NCBI GenBank assembly: GCA_013397435.1
Contig: VZRG01000446.1
Coordinates: 248,499 to 312,498, forward strand
Direction: 5' to 3'
From: Erythrocercus mccallii
Lineage: Eukaryota > Chordata > Aves > Passeriformes > Dicruridae
DNA: 64,000 bases
Positions 1-12,290 of the stretch are shown one piece after another (within the stretch, counting starts at the first letter, position 1; each line of letters starts with the position of its first letter). The notes under the pieces were generated by a model, which saw only the letters and a program-made list of their open reading frames with translations, had not been told where the DNA came from and ran no database searches. Both the position numbers and the translations under genes were made by a program.

Positions 1-969
1 GCCACTGGGCAGTCAAGGGAGGTTGGGCTTTGCCAGGATGCTTGTTTATAATCTAAACTCAAAATAAGCTTGCTACTTGCAAACCTGGCACTGGTAAGGA
101 GACCTCTGAAGGAAGGGATTGTCTGCTGTGAAGTTCTAGGACTGACACAAAAGTTACAAGAGAAATGATCTTTAAATTCTGTCCAGATACTCTATTGCTT
201 TTCTCACTGAGTTGCTGTGACATATGGTATTAATAAGCAAAGTGGTCAATAGGATTGGACTGTAGGACCAGGTAAAACACAAATAGTTCAGAATTCTAGC
301 CTTGATTCTGATTTAGAGGTATAGTATCACATGTCTAAAAACAAAAGGCATATTTCCACATTCCTTTGAGAGAGAATAGAATTTAATATAGTTTCTGACC
401 AATCTTTTCATTGTAGTTCTGTGTTTATGGGTTTACGTCTCTTGTGCACTTTTCTTGTTACTCTTGGAGTGTTCAGCCAGATCTGCGTGTACTCAGCCAG
501 TTCATGAGGCTTTCATATTTTCCCCTCTGCAAGATGAGAGTAATGTTAGTTATGTGGAGTTCTCACCACAGAAACTGGAGGAGATCTGTTGGTTAATTTT
601 TGTAAATAGATCCAAGGTTATAAAACACCCTGTAAGTGATAAATACTAGTATTTTTAACATGGCATTTTCAATGGTCCAGGCAGTTTCTCAGCAGAGAGG
701 TCCAGCAATGTCAGCCATCAATCTAAGAACATGAATCTATCAGGACAGTAATACATTAGCTCCCAGCACTGCTCTGTCCTCCCATTGCAGTTACCTTGAC
801 AAATCACTCAGTTCAGAGGCACTGCATCAAACGTTATTTCTCTGACAGATAAAACAGGATGCTTCATTAATGTTGTGCATGGAGGTGGACATGGAATGAT
901 CAGTTCAGGGAAAGACAAGGCACTCCAGAGTGCTATGAAGAGGGACTGTGCCCAAAAATGGGGGGAGTT

Positions 970-1162
970 GCTGTGAAGGTGGTGAAGCACTGGCAAACAC
1001 TGCCAAGAGAAGCTGAGGATGCTCCATTCCTGGCAGTGTTCAAGGCCAGGTTGGATGGGGCTTGAAGCAGCCTGGGACAGTGGAAGCTGTCCCTGCACAT
1101 GGCAGGGGGCTTGGAACTGGATGATGTTTCGAGTTCCTGCCAACCCAAGCCATTCCATCTCT
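970..1162 (+). mobile_element. CR1 LINE, 3'-end fragment
   Basis: Matches the avian CR1 3' end in order: GGTGGTGAAGCACTGG, GAAGCTGAGGATGCTCCATTC, TGTTCAAGGCCAGGTTGGAT, GTCCCTGCACATGGCAGGGG, then CCTGCCAACCCAAGCCATTC. It is 5'-truncated and diverged, and lacks a clean octamer tail, so it is an old, dead copy. It sits in the FGF12 3' flank. Confidence 0.9.
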
Positions 1163-3490
1163 CTGTGAAGGGGAATGAGTGGTGATCTGAAACATGTCCC
1201 CTTCTGTTTTCGGAGGGATGGATGCCAGACGACGCGCTAAATAAAGTCTGAGTGAAGAGTGGGATGTGTGACCCTGGGAGCTGGAGGAAGTGAGAAGGAC
1301 CCTAAAGCTCCTTGTTTATTTCAGCAGGTTAGAAGGCAAAACTGCAGTTTTGTTTTTAGGGAAACTTGGATTTTCAGAGTTTAAGGAAACACAGGCTTTA
1401 TTGACCTAGGGCGGTTCCATGTTCCCACATGCAAGTTATAACCTGCTTGCTAAACCCATGCTGTATTTCCTTCCTCTGGTGGACCCTTCATTCCCATGGG
1501 AAGCAGGGTGGCACTGAATGGTGGGCCACTCTAACTGTGCCATAAACAGAGGAAAGTCAGGTAGGAAGAATTCCCATGAGGTTTAAAATAGAGATAGGCT
1601 CACACTTTGCATCCTGATATTTCTGAGCTTTTCAAGGGTGATGGCCACGGCCAGGCTGCTCATATGGCCATGATGCAAAATCTGAACTGAGAACTCCTCC
1701 ACTAGTGGAGAAAGGCACGGGGGAATTAGCTTTGTGGCACAGCTAATCTCTGCTGCCTTGGTTAATCCTTGCAGCCTGTTGCAGAAATAAGTCAGTTGCT
1801 GTGGGACCCAAACCTGAAGCAGCTTGACTTACATCATCCAAAAACCCAAAAAGCCTGCAGCAAATCTCTTTTAATAGCTTAGAGCATGTACTAGGGTTTG
1901 CTGTGTCACGTCCTCAGTTTTTGTATGGCAATGTCAGGTTAACAAGCAAGCTGATTATGGCTCAACTATTGGGCAAGAACCTCAAATAGGTTTTTCTCTA
2001 AGCATATGCTCAGCACAAAAATCAAAGGAAACCTGTTTTTTTTGCACAAATCCCAGTAGAGTTGAGGCAGATTATTTTCTAGAGCAAAGGTATAAATTAT
2101 GGCAGTTGTGAACTCCTATTCCCCTTCTTTCCTTCTCCTGTAACAGGACTTTTTTTTGGATAAGATGAAATAGAGCTAAGTGTATTTGTGTAGATTTATA
2201 GGTACTTGCTTAAAAAAAAAAATTGGGCCAGGTTATGTCCATGAAATGCTAGATCATGTCAATCAACTTCTCAGCATTGTGCACTGCCAAAGCAATTTCA
2301 CTTTAAGTGCTGGAAAAAGTAATTGGATTTGAATTGCAAGTTGTTGTTCTCTTGTGCCCAAGATAATATTTCACTGTTCTCTTTTCAAGTCATTTTTCTC
2401 TATCTAAGTGTTATCTCTCATGTCTTTACAGCAGAGCTTGATATCCATCCTTTTGGTTCAGGTTCACGTCCTGGGAGACTTTGCAAAACCTGGGTATGTG
2501 TAGAGATTTAAGCCCTTGCTGCTTGTGATGTAGCCAATGTGGTGTAGTAAATATGTCTGCTTCTGTCTGCAGAAGCTTTTCTTTTTCTGTATGTGAAGGA
2601 CCTAAAAAAGATTTCTGAATTGTGATTTTGAACTCTGCAACTGTGTAACTTCCTTCCACAACCCAGGGCAGTGTGGACATTTTCACCACAGACACTCTAA
2701 AAGTGTTTTTCCTGACAAAGATGTATTCACGTTGAAAGGGAAAAGGATGAATAATATTGCGTGCTAGAATAAAATAATGTGTGGGGTGTGTTCCTGGTTA
2801 TTGATAGACTTCCAGGATTGTGAATGATAATGTATGTGTGACAATGGAGAAACGAGCTATTTCTCCAAGGATGGGTTATGATTGTCCTGTGCTTTTATAA
2901 TTTTCTCTGTGGGCACAGGAGCAAAACCCAGTGCAGTGGGCAGCACTGAGTACCTCTGCCTGCTCTTTGCTGGCACACAGGAGTTCACTGTCAGCCTGGA
3001 GCTGACCACAGCTGTGGGGATGTGGTGTCACGGTGCCCAGTCTGAGTCAGTGCATGCTCACAGCTCCTGGGCAGGCAGAGCCAGTTCAGGTCACTCAGCA
3101 GGATATATGGCTTTAACAGGGAGAAAAAGGCTTGCACACCTGCCTAGGATGGGATTTGTGTTCCCAGTGGAGAGCAGGAGCCTGGGTGTTTCCTCTCCCC
3201 TGCTGCCCAACAGCATCGCAGCTGTGTCTGTCACCTCTCTGGAAGTACCAGAGCAAAATGCAGGCACTAAGAATGCCCAGACACCTGGAGTCCATGCCCA
3301 GGCTGCTAAGAGGGCAAAACCCAGCCTGCTTCTCTTGAATCGCTGCAATTTAGCAGCTCCCAGAGAGCAACCATGGCCCCATTCTGCAAAACTTGAAACC
3401 CTGTTTAACCTGAGCCTCCCGCAGAGTCTCCCTGGCTGGGCAGGCTGCTCCCTGTTCACATTAATGTTTGTGAAGAGCAGGGGCAGGCAC
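1163..3490. other. Intergenic, no gene seen
   Basis: Unique-looking DNA in the FGF12 3' flank. It includes a 14-bp perfect palindrome at 1697-1710 and the start of a 203-codon plus-strand open frame (2882-3493) overlapped by open frames on the opposite strand. None of the translations shows a recognisable domain. Confidence 0.6.
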
Positions 3491-3784
3491 TGATCTCTGC
3501 TCTGTGCTGACCAGTGACAGGACTCGAGCAAGTGGCCTGAGGCTGTGTCAGGGGAGGTTTAGGTTGGATATTAGGGAAAGATTCTGCCCCCAGAGCGTGG
3601 CTGGGCACTGGACCAGGCTCCCCAGGGAAGTGGTCACAGCACCAACCCTGCCAGAGCTCAAGAAGTGTTTGGCCAATGCTCTCAGGCAGATGGTGTGACT
3701 CCTGGGGATGGTGCTGAGCAGGGCCAGGAGTTGGACTTCATGATCCTTGTGGGTCCCTGCCAACTCAGCAGATTCTGTGATCAA
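3491..3784 (+). mobile_element. CR1 LINE, 3'-end fragment
   Basis: Contains the CR1 landmarks GCTGACCAGTGACAGGACTC, GGGGAGGTTTAGGTTGGATA, GGCTCCCCAGGGAAGTGGTC, AATGCTCTCAGGCAGATGGT, GGGCCAGGAGTTGGACTTCA and CAGATTCTGTGATC at the end. This variant (a GGGAAGTGG and GGACTTCATGATCC type) differs from the copies at 970 and 42897, so a different CR1 subfamily is likely. 5'-truncated and non-coding. Confidence 0.92.
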
Positions 3785-4737
3785 GGCTAAAATCCAGCAA
3801 AAGCTGAATCCAGCTGAATCTGTACAACAACTCAGTTAATGAGCTAATGTAATTTTGTGTATGATATTCTTTCACCTTTGTTTAGTTACCAAAAGTACTT
3901 CTTAAAAAGGGAGAAAACCTCTTGAGAGCAAGAACAAAGTTTATTTTGTAGCCATTGCCAATTAAGTATTTTCATCATAATTAGCTGCATGCTACATTCA
4001 ACTTGTGCAGAGAAGCTTTTTTTTTTGAAAAACCAATAACAAAATTTTTTCCAGTTTTTCCTCAATCTCTCAGAGTAACAGGGAGATTAACATTCTGAAT
4101 GATAAAAACCAAAAGCTAAAATTATAATAATTAATTCCAACATTGCATGTAATATCAAGAGAAAACTTTCTTATTATGTATGTTGTCTTTAATTATAATT
4201 TGAATGTTTGAAAAGGAGAAATTAATTATAGTTTTTATCCTGAGATTGGCAAAACTCAAAATATAAAGCTGATAGAGGATGCTCTGGAGAACATCTTACC
4301 CACCATTCAATTTAAACGTCATTTAAGAGCCCAGCCTCCTGATGAGTTGCTTAGATTTCTAAACCATGATATTCCCTTGTCATTAAAAGCACAGTGTGAG
4401 TCCAACTTCCAGACCTTGTGCAAATGATAATATCCTTCAGTAATCTGAAATGGGAATGCTCAGGTCATCATACCTGGCATTTTGGAGTAACTCACTTCTG
4501 GGGGCTTTCCTACATTAATTTGTCTCTTCAGCATGTAGGTGCTGTTGTGGTGCAGGACTGAAAACAGCACTTTTGGACCTGATCTTCAGCCAATTTGTCA
4601 TTAACAGCCCATAATCTTTGCAGAACCCCAGTGTTACCCTTATTGCCATGCTGCAGACCCTTTCAAGAGCTACAGCAGAACAGAAGAGAGCAAAAATGAC
4701 AATGCCCACACTAATCAGAGACTCTCAGATCTAACAC

Positions 4738-4965
4738 TGTTTATAATGTATCTGCTGCTGTTCCTTCAGCAAACAGAAGCCACTTTTAATAATTATTCCT
4801 TATCAATAAGCTTAGATAGGTTTTACAAGTCATACTATCTATCACATGCCTAATTAAATGAATTAGGGGCTTTTTATTGCTGTTGCCATTTACAAGTGAT
4901 CTTCAGAACATTCCTGAAGTCTCTAATTATAACTTATCTCTGTCTATTTGTATAATGGCTAAGTG
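4738..4965. promoter_or_regulatory. Candidate conserved regulatory block
   Basis: Repeat-free AT-rich block with homeodomain-type cores, including an inverted pair CCTAATTAAATGAATTAGG at 4849-4867 (7-bp arms, 5-bp spacer), TAATAATTATTCC, and a TEAD-like ACATTCC. Composition resembles vertebrate conserved non-coding elements, but conservation cannot be seen from one sequence. Confidence 0.25.
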
Positions 4966-5596
4966 TTGTGCTACTGAAGAGCAAACTCATATAATCAAAT
5001 AACATGTCCTTTACCACTTGAATTAATAAGGGTTGTCCAAGTCCAGGTTTACAATTAAATGAGTCCTGGGAAAGATCCTTGAAGCCAGAAAAAATTTGTT
5101 TCAGTTTGAAAAACAAACAAAAGAAGTATTTATCCAGTGGGGTTTGCTTTATAAAATATGTATTTTTTCAATAGTAGGAAATAAATGTCTGTGTTTTGCA
5201 GCAGTTGAAGATAAAATATGGGGATAGCACCTTTGCAGAAGATGTTCTGTAGATCTTGGAAAGATGAATATTCTCAAGTTGAGGGAAAATTATATGCTAT
5301 ACTGTTTCAAGTGTTCTAATTTAACACCGATAATTATTTAATTTAAGTGAACTTTAGAGATTAATTTTCAGGGTGATTTTATCTCAGCCTGATTCCTAGC
5401 AGGGAAGGGACTGTTTCACAAGAGTCTGCCTCTCCACTAGGTTTTTGTGATACTGAGAAGCTTTGTGTGGTCCTTCAGAGTATGATGGGTACCTCTGGAC
5501 CTCCAGGTTACAAATATGTGTTTTCCAGGGTGCATGACTCTTGCTGTAATCACAGGCATCCCATCATTCATCCAGGAAGGCAGGGATTTTGTTTAC

Positions 5597-5650
5597 ATAT
5601 ATATACATATATATATATGTGTATGTATGTGTGTGTGTATAAATGTACAC
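5597..5650. repeat. (TA)n/(TG)n microsatellite
   Basis: Alternating ATATATAC, ATATATAT, GTATGTATGTGTGTGTGTAT units, imperfect, about 54 bp. Confidence 0.85.
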
Positions 5651-6224
5651 ATAATATAAAAAGAAACAAAAAAGGAAAGGAAAAAATTACAAGGAGAGGT
5701 ATGCAGCATCTCCAACCATTAATCAACAAAAGACTCTGCAAAGTGGCTCTAAGGAGCTGTAGTCTGAGCGCTAAGCATCAAGTCAAATTTCAGCTACATT
5801 TAAAGGTTTTTGGGGACTCTTTCAGCAATGCTACTTTGTTCAGTTTTATGGTTTTTTTCCATCCAAGAGGACATTTTGATGGAGAGAAATGCCTGTTGCC
5901 TTCTGTGATGTACTTTATCATTTGAACATACATCATTCAAGCCTGTGCTTCCTTCCTTTGACTATTTCTCCAGTTTTAGTTCACGTTCAAAATGTTAAAG
6001 TAGTATCAAGTGATCCTTCTGTATCATCGACTGTGGCTGAGCTGCCTCACAGACAGGGCATTTGTCCTAATAACCAAAACAATAACATTTTATCCCAGTT
6101 TCTATCAGCTGTTAGGCAGGATCTACTTGTGTCATCATCAGATGCTTTTGTTTCTTTTATATTTAAACTCACAGATTGAATCCTAAGAGGTTTACTCTGA
6201 ACTGCAGATGCAGTGGGCTGAGTC

Positions 6225-6714
6225 NNNNNNNNNNNNNNNNNNNNNNNNNNNNNNNNNNNNNNNNNNNNNNNNNNNNNNNNNNNNNNNNNNNNNNNNNNNN
6301 NNNNNNNNNNNNNNNNNNNNNNNNNNNNNNNNNNNNNNNNNNNNNNNNNNNNNNNNNNNNNNNNNNNNNNNNNNNNNNNNNNNNNNNNNNNNNNNNNNNN
6401 NNNNNNNNNNNNNNNNNNNNNNNNNNNNNNNNNNNNNNNNNNNNNNNNNNNNNNNNNNNNNNNNNNNNNNNNNNNNNNNNNNNNNNNNNNNNNNNNNNNN
6501 NNNNNNNNNNNNNNNNNNNNNNNNNNNNNNNNNNNNNNNNNNNNNNNNNNNNNNNNNNNNNNNNNNNNNNNNNNNNNNNNNNNNNNNNNNNNNNNNNNNN
6601 NNNNNNNNNNNNNNNNNNNNNNNNNNNNNNNNNNNNNNNNNNNNNNNNNNNNNNNNNNNNNNNNNNNNNNNNNNNNNNNNNNNNNNNNNNNNNNNNNNNN
6701 NNNNNNNNNNNNNN
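6225..6714. other. Assembly gap (490 N)
   Basis: Run of N. Open frames crossing it are artefacts. The flanks are ordinary AT-rich intergenic DNA and give no hint of what was not assembled. Confidence 1.
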
Positions 6715-8534
6715 GGGCTCTTCACAACCTGGAAGTAAAGGGATGATATCAACTTATTTAATTTCACCTGTGGTGATATTTGAAACTGATTCTCTTAAAA
6801 ATATCATTTGAGAAGTTGCTATTGTGCTCAAATATTCTACCAATATTTAGATGTAAATAGTGGTCCTTTTTTTCTTTTTTTCTTTACAAGTGCTAAGAGA
6901 AATTATTTCAGAGTGATTTGTGAAATACAGAAAAAGGTCTTGGCTGACTGGGCAATGAGCATGGACACATTAGATCAGCAACTTACTACAGTGAAAAGGA
7001 ACAAGGGAGTAGAGAATCATCCCTTCCCTGCAACTAGTTATCAGACAAATACAAAGTTTGACTTACCACAAAGCTGGAAAATATTGCAAAAGGCAGAGAA
7101 CTATAAAGGTTTTGCAGAGACCTGTGAGATGTGGCTCTAGAGTTCTGGTCATTATACTTTGGTCCACAAGTCCCAGGGATCCTTCATGTCATTGACTAGT
7201 CCTAGGGGAATACACAAGTGGGGCTAAGGACAGGGATTTTCTTCCTGCCAGTCTTGTGTTTCTCCTCATATTCCTCACCTCTGCTGGGGAATGGCTGAAG
7301 ATCAGCAAATACCAGAAGGTGATCACTGGAAAATGTTCAGGAACTGGCTAGGCATGTATTTCTTTTTTTCCTCCCTATAGCTGTGCTCACCCCAGAACCA
7401 GTCAAGAAGAGCCTACTTGAAAATGCAACAAGAAAAAGAAAGAGAAAAAAAGAAACATCTGGCTTGGATCCTGGTCAATAAGAACATGTGTTCTGCACCT
7501 CAGGACTGATGACCTCCAAGCATCTGTATCTTGTTCCCCTGGGGCAGTGGCTGCTTTCCCAGTTTGCTTCATCCTTTTGCAGCCAAGTCTTGGCTTGTTA
7601 AGTATTTGTGCAAGCCTCCACAGGCAGAAGAGCCCACAGGGGAGGGATATAGCCTGGGATGCCACTCCAAACCTGGTTGTAGGATAAAGAAAGCTGAGCT
7701 CAAACAACTGGGCTACAATGGAATTCAGCGTCTGTACATACCACAGCTTGTTTTCTTCTCCCTCAGTAGCATCACCTCTGTAGGAATGCACAATGACCTA
7801 ACTCCATTAATTCCCCTTTAATTCAGCCCCTGATTTACAAGGAGCATTGTTCCTACTTTTGAGGCCTGTGCAGGCACTGGTCCTGTTTTCTGGTGGAAAT
7901 GATGAGGCAAACTGCCCCAGCCATTCTTCTTACTCATTTTTCCTAATGTGTCCAGATCTCTTCTTGCCACTGAGCTATGGGTTTCAGTAGGATTTTCACT
8001 GAATCTGAGAGAAGCAGTTTGTACATGGCTGAGCATGTGTATATTTATGTACACGTGTATATACATGTATAAGCATTTCCCTCAGTAGGCAACAATTCAA
8101 AGAGTTCAGAACATCTCTACTGATGATCCCAGCCAGGCAATCCAGGCAATAACTTGGCTTGGCTGGAGGTCAAGAAGCTCTGTCTGTTGTCTGTGAGCAG
8201 AGCCAAGCCAGACACATTGGGATGCCAGGGATTTTGAGCAGATCTGGGAGCTGGAGTCAAACCACAGCTACCAGCTGTTGGCCAGGGAGGTTTGAGCTCT
8301 GGGTTGCTGGGTTTATCCCTCCTTTGGAGCACCTTTGGGTTGCAGTGGTGTTGAGAAGTAGAAGGCTGTTTATTAACCCACAGAACCTCATACATCAAAT
8401 AAATAACAAGGTAACACTAAATGCCTTGAAATTGCCTCATAACCACTCAGAGAACCTCTGAGGATCTTCCATGTCATCACAAGAGCAGGATGCATTTCAA
8501 GTGTCCTCTTCAGGTCCTCTGACTATCCAAAGCG
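6715..8534. other. Intergenic, no gene seen
   Basis: Contains pyrimidine tracts (near 6870 and 7360) and a short TATGTA/TGTATA-rich stretch near 8040-8070. The pyrimidine tract ending in CCTCCCTATAG at about 7380 resembles a plus-strand splice acceptor but no convincing exon follows. Confidence 0.55.
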
Positions 8535-8700
8535 ATGGTGCTCAGCTTATGATTGGGATAGCTGAGAGAAGTAATTACTGTAGTTACACTTGTGTCTATG
8601 TGCTGCACTACTAACGAGCCATATTGAATTTGCTGTAACTAAGAAAGCCAATGGAGATAAAGGCCAACCACAATTAGCAGCTCACAGGGCTGCTCCTGGA
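8535..8700. promoter_or_regulatory. Candidate conserved regulatory block
   Basis: Unique block with the palindromic homeodomain-type site GTAATTAC (8571-8578), a second half site GTTAC, and a CCAAT element in AGCCAATGG. Only the motifs are seen; function is inferred. Confidence 0.22.
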
Positions 8701-8929
8701 GCTGCTGTAGTCTGTTCCTCTAGTTTGGGTATTCAGGTAAATTTTCCTGCTGGCAGCTCCAGATGACACTCTGTGCATTGCCCTGCTGTTTCCTCCTTCT
8801 AAGCTGTGAGTTAACAGAGTCCTGTGGCCATAGGTGAGGTAAAGTTCACTGATCTTTCACGCCTCTTGACAGGACCAGGCACATGAACATGCAGCTCCAC
8901 TTCTTAGAGTGAAAGGCCGAATTTGTATT

Positions 8930-9165
8930 TCGCAAAGGAAAGGATTAAAATGCCATCAAAGGTGAAAGAATAAATTTTCAGGGTGAAAACTTCAATTTCA
9001 ATGAAATTATAGCAGTAGACCTAGATAAATGTGAGGGTGGGTTGGCAGTAAGTTTGGAGGCAGTCCATTTGCTGATTAAATTTGATTTTATACGTATAGC
9101 CACGCTAAACCCCAATTATCGTTATTCAGGAAAAGCACCTGGATTAATCAGACCTGCCACATCCA
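8930..9165. promoter_or_regulatory. Candidate conserved regulatory block
   Basis: AT-rich unique DNA carrying GCTGATTAAATTTGATTTTA, CCAATTATCGTTATT and an OTX/PITX-like palindrome GGATTAATC at 9141-9149. The density of distinct TAAT-type sites is higher than in neighbouring DNA. Confidence 0.28.
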
Positions 9166-9944
9166 TCTTTTTCTAATGCTTGTTTCACTGGCTGTGACTT
9201 CTACAGAGGAAAATTTCACCAACTGATTAGTTTTACAGCTCTTATATTTCTAAGCTGCAAGTAGAAGGAGCCAATATCAGATCTCCCCACTTTCCTCCCT
9301 CCCTTCCCAAACAGACTGGAAGAACTGTCTGCAGGGAAATTGGGAAACCTGCCTTCCAGCAGGGCTCCTGGGAGCATGGGGCCAGGGGTGCATGCCCAAG
9401 GAGTGTGGCAGTGCTGGGGTTTCTGCCTTGTTCCATTAGTAATGTCACAAAAAGTGAGATGCCCCAATATTGCCATTCTTTCTGCAGGTGAGGAGCGTGG
9501 TGGGATCCCGTGTAGGGATGAAGGCAGGAGTTTGTTTTGAGGTGCAGAGCCCCAACACCCAGTGCAGCAAGTGACAGACAGACACACGTGGCACCAGAGC
9601 TGCCTCTGTCTGGGTGCCCCTCCGTGGGGGCACTTGCAGGGGAAAGGATGGGATGAGAGGAGAAGGTGTTGGGAACAACAGTGGGACTGAGTTGGCTGGC
9701 TGTACACTATGGGCAGGGCTGGGGCAGCTGGAGACTGGCTCATTTCACTGATCTGGACTTCATCAGTGCTCCCACCCCCTCCGTGCCACTGGGTGTGGAA
9801 TGCCACCAGCTCCCACCCGGTGATAACCTTGTGTCAGTGAAGAGAGGGTGCCTTTAAATCATTAACCTCAGCAAGAGGCAGTTCTGGCTCTTCCCACCAT
9901 GAGAGCTGGGCTGTCTGAGGGATGTAGGATGAAGAAACACCCAG
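9166..9944. other. Intergenic, GC-richer, no gene seen
   Basis: Higher G+C than its flanks, so open frames are longer by chance on both strands (up to 196 codons at 9806-9216). The translations are low in identifiable structure and mutually overlapping; I do not call any. Confidence 0.55.
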
Positions 9945-10245
9945 CCAGGCTCTCTAATTGTTTCTGGCCATTGATTGGCTGTAGCAGCCCGTGGATTCTC
10001 AGGCTATTCCCTGCTAATTGAAATGACTGTGGAAGAACAGACTTTGCCTGTACTCAGACATCTCTTTTGAGCCAAAGGAAATCTATCCCTTATAGTTTCC
10101 TTCAGCAAGTGAGATGACATCAGCTCTGTGGGTGGACAAAAGTATTGAAAACCTGTCAAAATTCATAGTATTTTCAGAGATGCAGATATGCTCGAGCTAG
10201 AAATGCTGTTATAATCAGCTAATGTCAGCTCCTTTCTATCACAGA
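9945..10245. promoter_or_regulatory. Candidate conserved regulatory block
   Basis: Contains CTCTAATTGTTTCTGG, an inverted-CCAAT ATTGGCTG, GCTAATTGAAAT, and a CRE-like TGACATCA at 10115-10122. Motifs are read directly; enhancer function is inference. Confidence 0.25.
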
Positions 10246-12059
10246 GGTTGGAGAGTCTCACCCAGGCCTTTTGACAATTTCCAAATCTAGAAAAAATGCA
10301 TCTAAAGTCAGAGCTGAACTACTCAGTAAGAAGGTCATTAATACTGAGACAGATGAGACAGAATAGATTTTCCATATCTCTTTTTTTTGGCTTTTTTTCT
10401 TACAACTACGTGACTTTCCTTCTGATAAACTGATACTAATGAGAATTATTTTACTCATCTAAAATGGGTTAACTGGTATCCTGCGGTCTGTATCACCCAG
10501 AAAATGTGAATGCTTTGTTCTACCTTTGGCATCCAAGGATCTTTGAAACATGGGATGTCTGAGAAGTGGGTCTGTGGGCTGCATTTCAAGATGCGTGACA
10601 AATCTTCTTACTGGGAACCTACCAACATATTAAGGAAAGTCTGGGTGCTTGTGTGCATTTGTTTGGCTACAGATTAAGTATTGGCCATGAAACAACATGT
10701 CCTGAGGACATGCATGGATGGGTTTCACAGCACCTAGTCTGCAGTATGAAGGACAATTTAGAGAAGGTCAAAATTTATTTTCTTCCCCTTTTTGATCTTC
10801 ACATTCACTGTATCTTTCTCTTTCTCTGTATCCTCCCCCTGTGAGTAAAGATGGCTGTGTGCTTCCTGTATTTAACAACTTCAACTTTCTTCTCTTCAGA
10901 TGAACAATTATTGTAGCCCTCCTGCCCTCTCTTGTTTCCCAGAACATGTTTTCCTTCAGTTCTGATGGATCAGTTTGCACCATTGAAACTCAATGCTCTG
11001 AAACCTCACATGAATTTTACAGTCATCCAATAAGATTTTGAAGGTTAATAACACATTGTTATGGAGAAGAAAAGCACTTGAAGAAAAGCATGGAAAATTA
11101 CACACAGATCAGAAGTTCTGAAAGATTTTGCAAGTTCATAAAGCCTTATAAATACAAAATGAGTTTTTCAAAGGGGCAGTCTGAACAGCTCCCAAAGCCA
11201 GGAAAATCATTGTGTGAATAGTCTGAGCACGGTGCCATGCTTTCTGCACACCTCCTGGCAATGCAAATGCTCACAGCCCTTTCCTCACAGGTCCTGGCTT
11301 CATAAGCAGCCACCAGCACAGCTTATACCTTTGCTGGATTTCCCAGCCTATTTTTGAAGAGCTGCCTGACTTCTATTCCATGCGCAGCTTTGCAGTTCCT
11401 GAAGTGTCAAAGCTAGGCTGGGATTTCCACCCCCACTCCTCCCCCCACCCTTCACTGCATCACTGCCAACTCCACAGAGTGTCTGATCTCTCCCCAAGCC
11501 AACCTTTCTCACTTCACAACTTTTACCCTTGCAGTTTGAGCTGGGTTCCCAGTGCAATCCCAGTCTGTTATTTCCTAGAAAACAAACAGCCCAGCAAGGG
11601 GAAGTATTTTAGGGCATATTCCTCCTTATTTTATTTCTTTGCTTCAACGTAGTAGCAAACCCCCTTTTGAAAGCATCTCTCCTGCTCCTGACAATAATTC
11701 AGAATAATTTGACTTTCCCCCTCTGCTCTGGAAAGATTTTTCTTTTCTCTGTCACTCAGGCATAGGCAAAAAGCTAATATTATTCCTGCTGAACAGCTCT
11801 TGCCTGCTATGATGGCTCTGCAAAGGACTTGGAGATAGCACAGCCACCAGGACTGCGGACTTGGTGACAGTGGTGAGTTCAGCCAGAATTTTGTGCTCTG
11901 TGCCATCGTGCCCACATGCAGAGCTGTGACTTCCTGGCAAAATAGGCTTTGACTGTGACAAAAGTACGGACAAGAGATGAGAGAATCTTGACTTATTGAG
12001 GATGCAGGTAGTAGAAAGCCCCCATGAGCTAATGGGAATATGATGCAAAATATCCAGAC
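10246..12059. other. Intergenic, no gene seen
   Basis: Mixed composition. A short odd palindrome CATGTCCTGAGGACATG sits at about 10696. No repeat family, RNA or exon recognised. Confidence 0.55.
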
Positions 12060-12290
12060 CAGGAGATGAGGATCTTTGGAATCTCCTGGTGAACAGCCTG
12101 TGAATGCTAATGCTGCTAATTAGTTGAGGGAGATGCTGTTATAAATAGAAGAGCTGACTGAATCTTTTTTGTGGCAGATAAGCGTACAATGAGTTTAGTA
12201 ATTTCCTGTTTAAGAGCATGATGATATTTGTAAAGCTATTTTTAATTGTTCATTACTGTTAATTACTTGGGTTTTTTTAAAAAGAAACTG
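12060..12290. promoter_or_regulatory. Candidate conserved regulatory block with MEF2 site
   Basis: Contains the homeodomain site CTAATTAG (12117-12124) and TTATAAATAG (12139-12148), a full match to the MEF2 consensus YTAWWWWTAR, followed by AT-rich TTAATTGTTCATTACTGTTA. MEF2 and homeodomain sites together would fit a brain or muscle enhancer, the tissues where FGF12 is expressed, but that is inference. Confidence 0.3.

Larger units (their letters stand above)
3785..6224. other. Intergenic, AT-rich, no gene seen
   Basis: AT-rich DNA with many TAAT/ATTA cores (4085-4230, 4738-4965) and a TA/TG microsatellite at 5597-5650. No exon or RNA gene recognised. Confidence 0.6.

Noticed and set aside
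1697..1710. 14-bp perfect palindrome CTCCACTAGTGGAG
   Set aside because: Several palindromes of this length are expected by chance in a window of this size.
3091..3531. 146-codon minus-strand frame as a LINE-encoded or host protein
   Set aside because: Crosses the boundary of a plus-strand CR1 3' end and does not resemble reverse transcriptase or endonuclease.
6176..6811. Open frames spanning the N run on both strands
   Set aside because: They are uninterrupted only because N codons cannot be stops.
7355..7410. Splice-acceptor-like pyrimidine tract ending TATAG on the plus strand
   Set aside because: No plausible exon with matching donor and coding content follows.
9216..9806. 196-codon minus-strand open frame
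   Set aside because: Overlapped by frames on both strands, no start context, splice pattern or domain; GC-rich DNA gives long chance frames.
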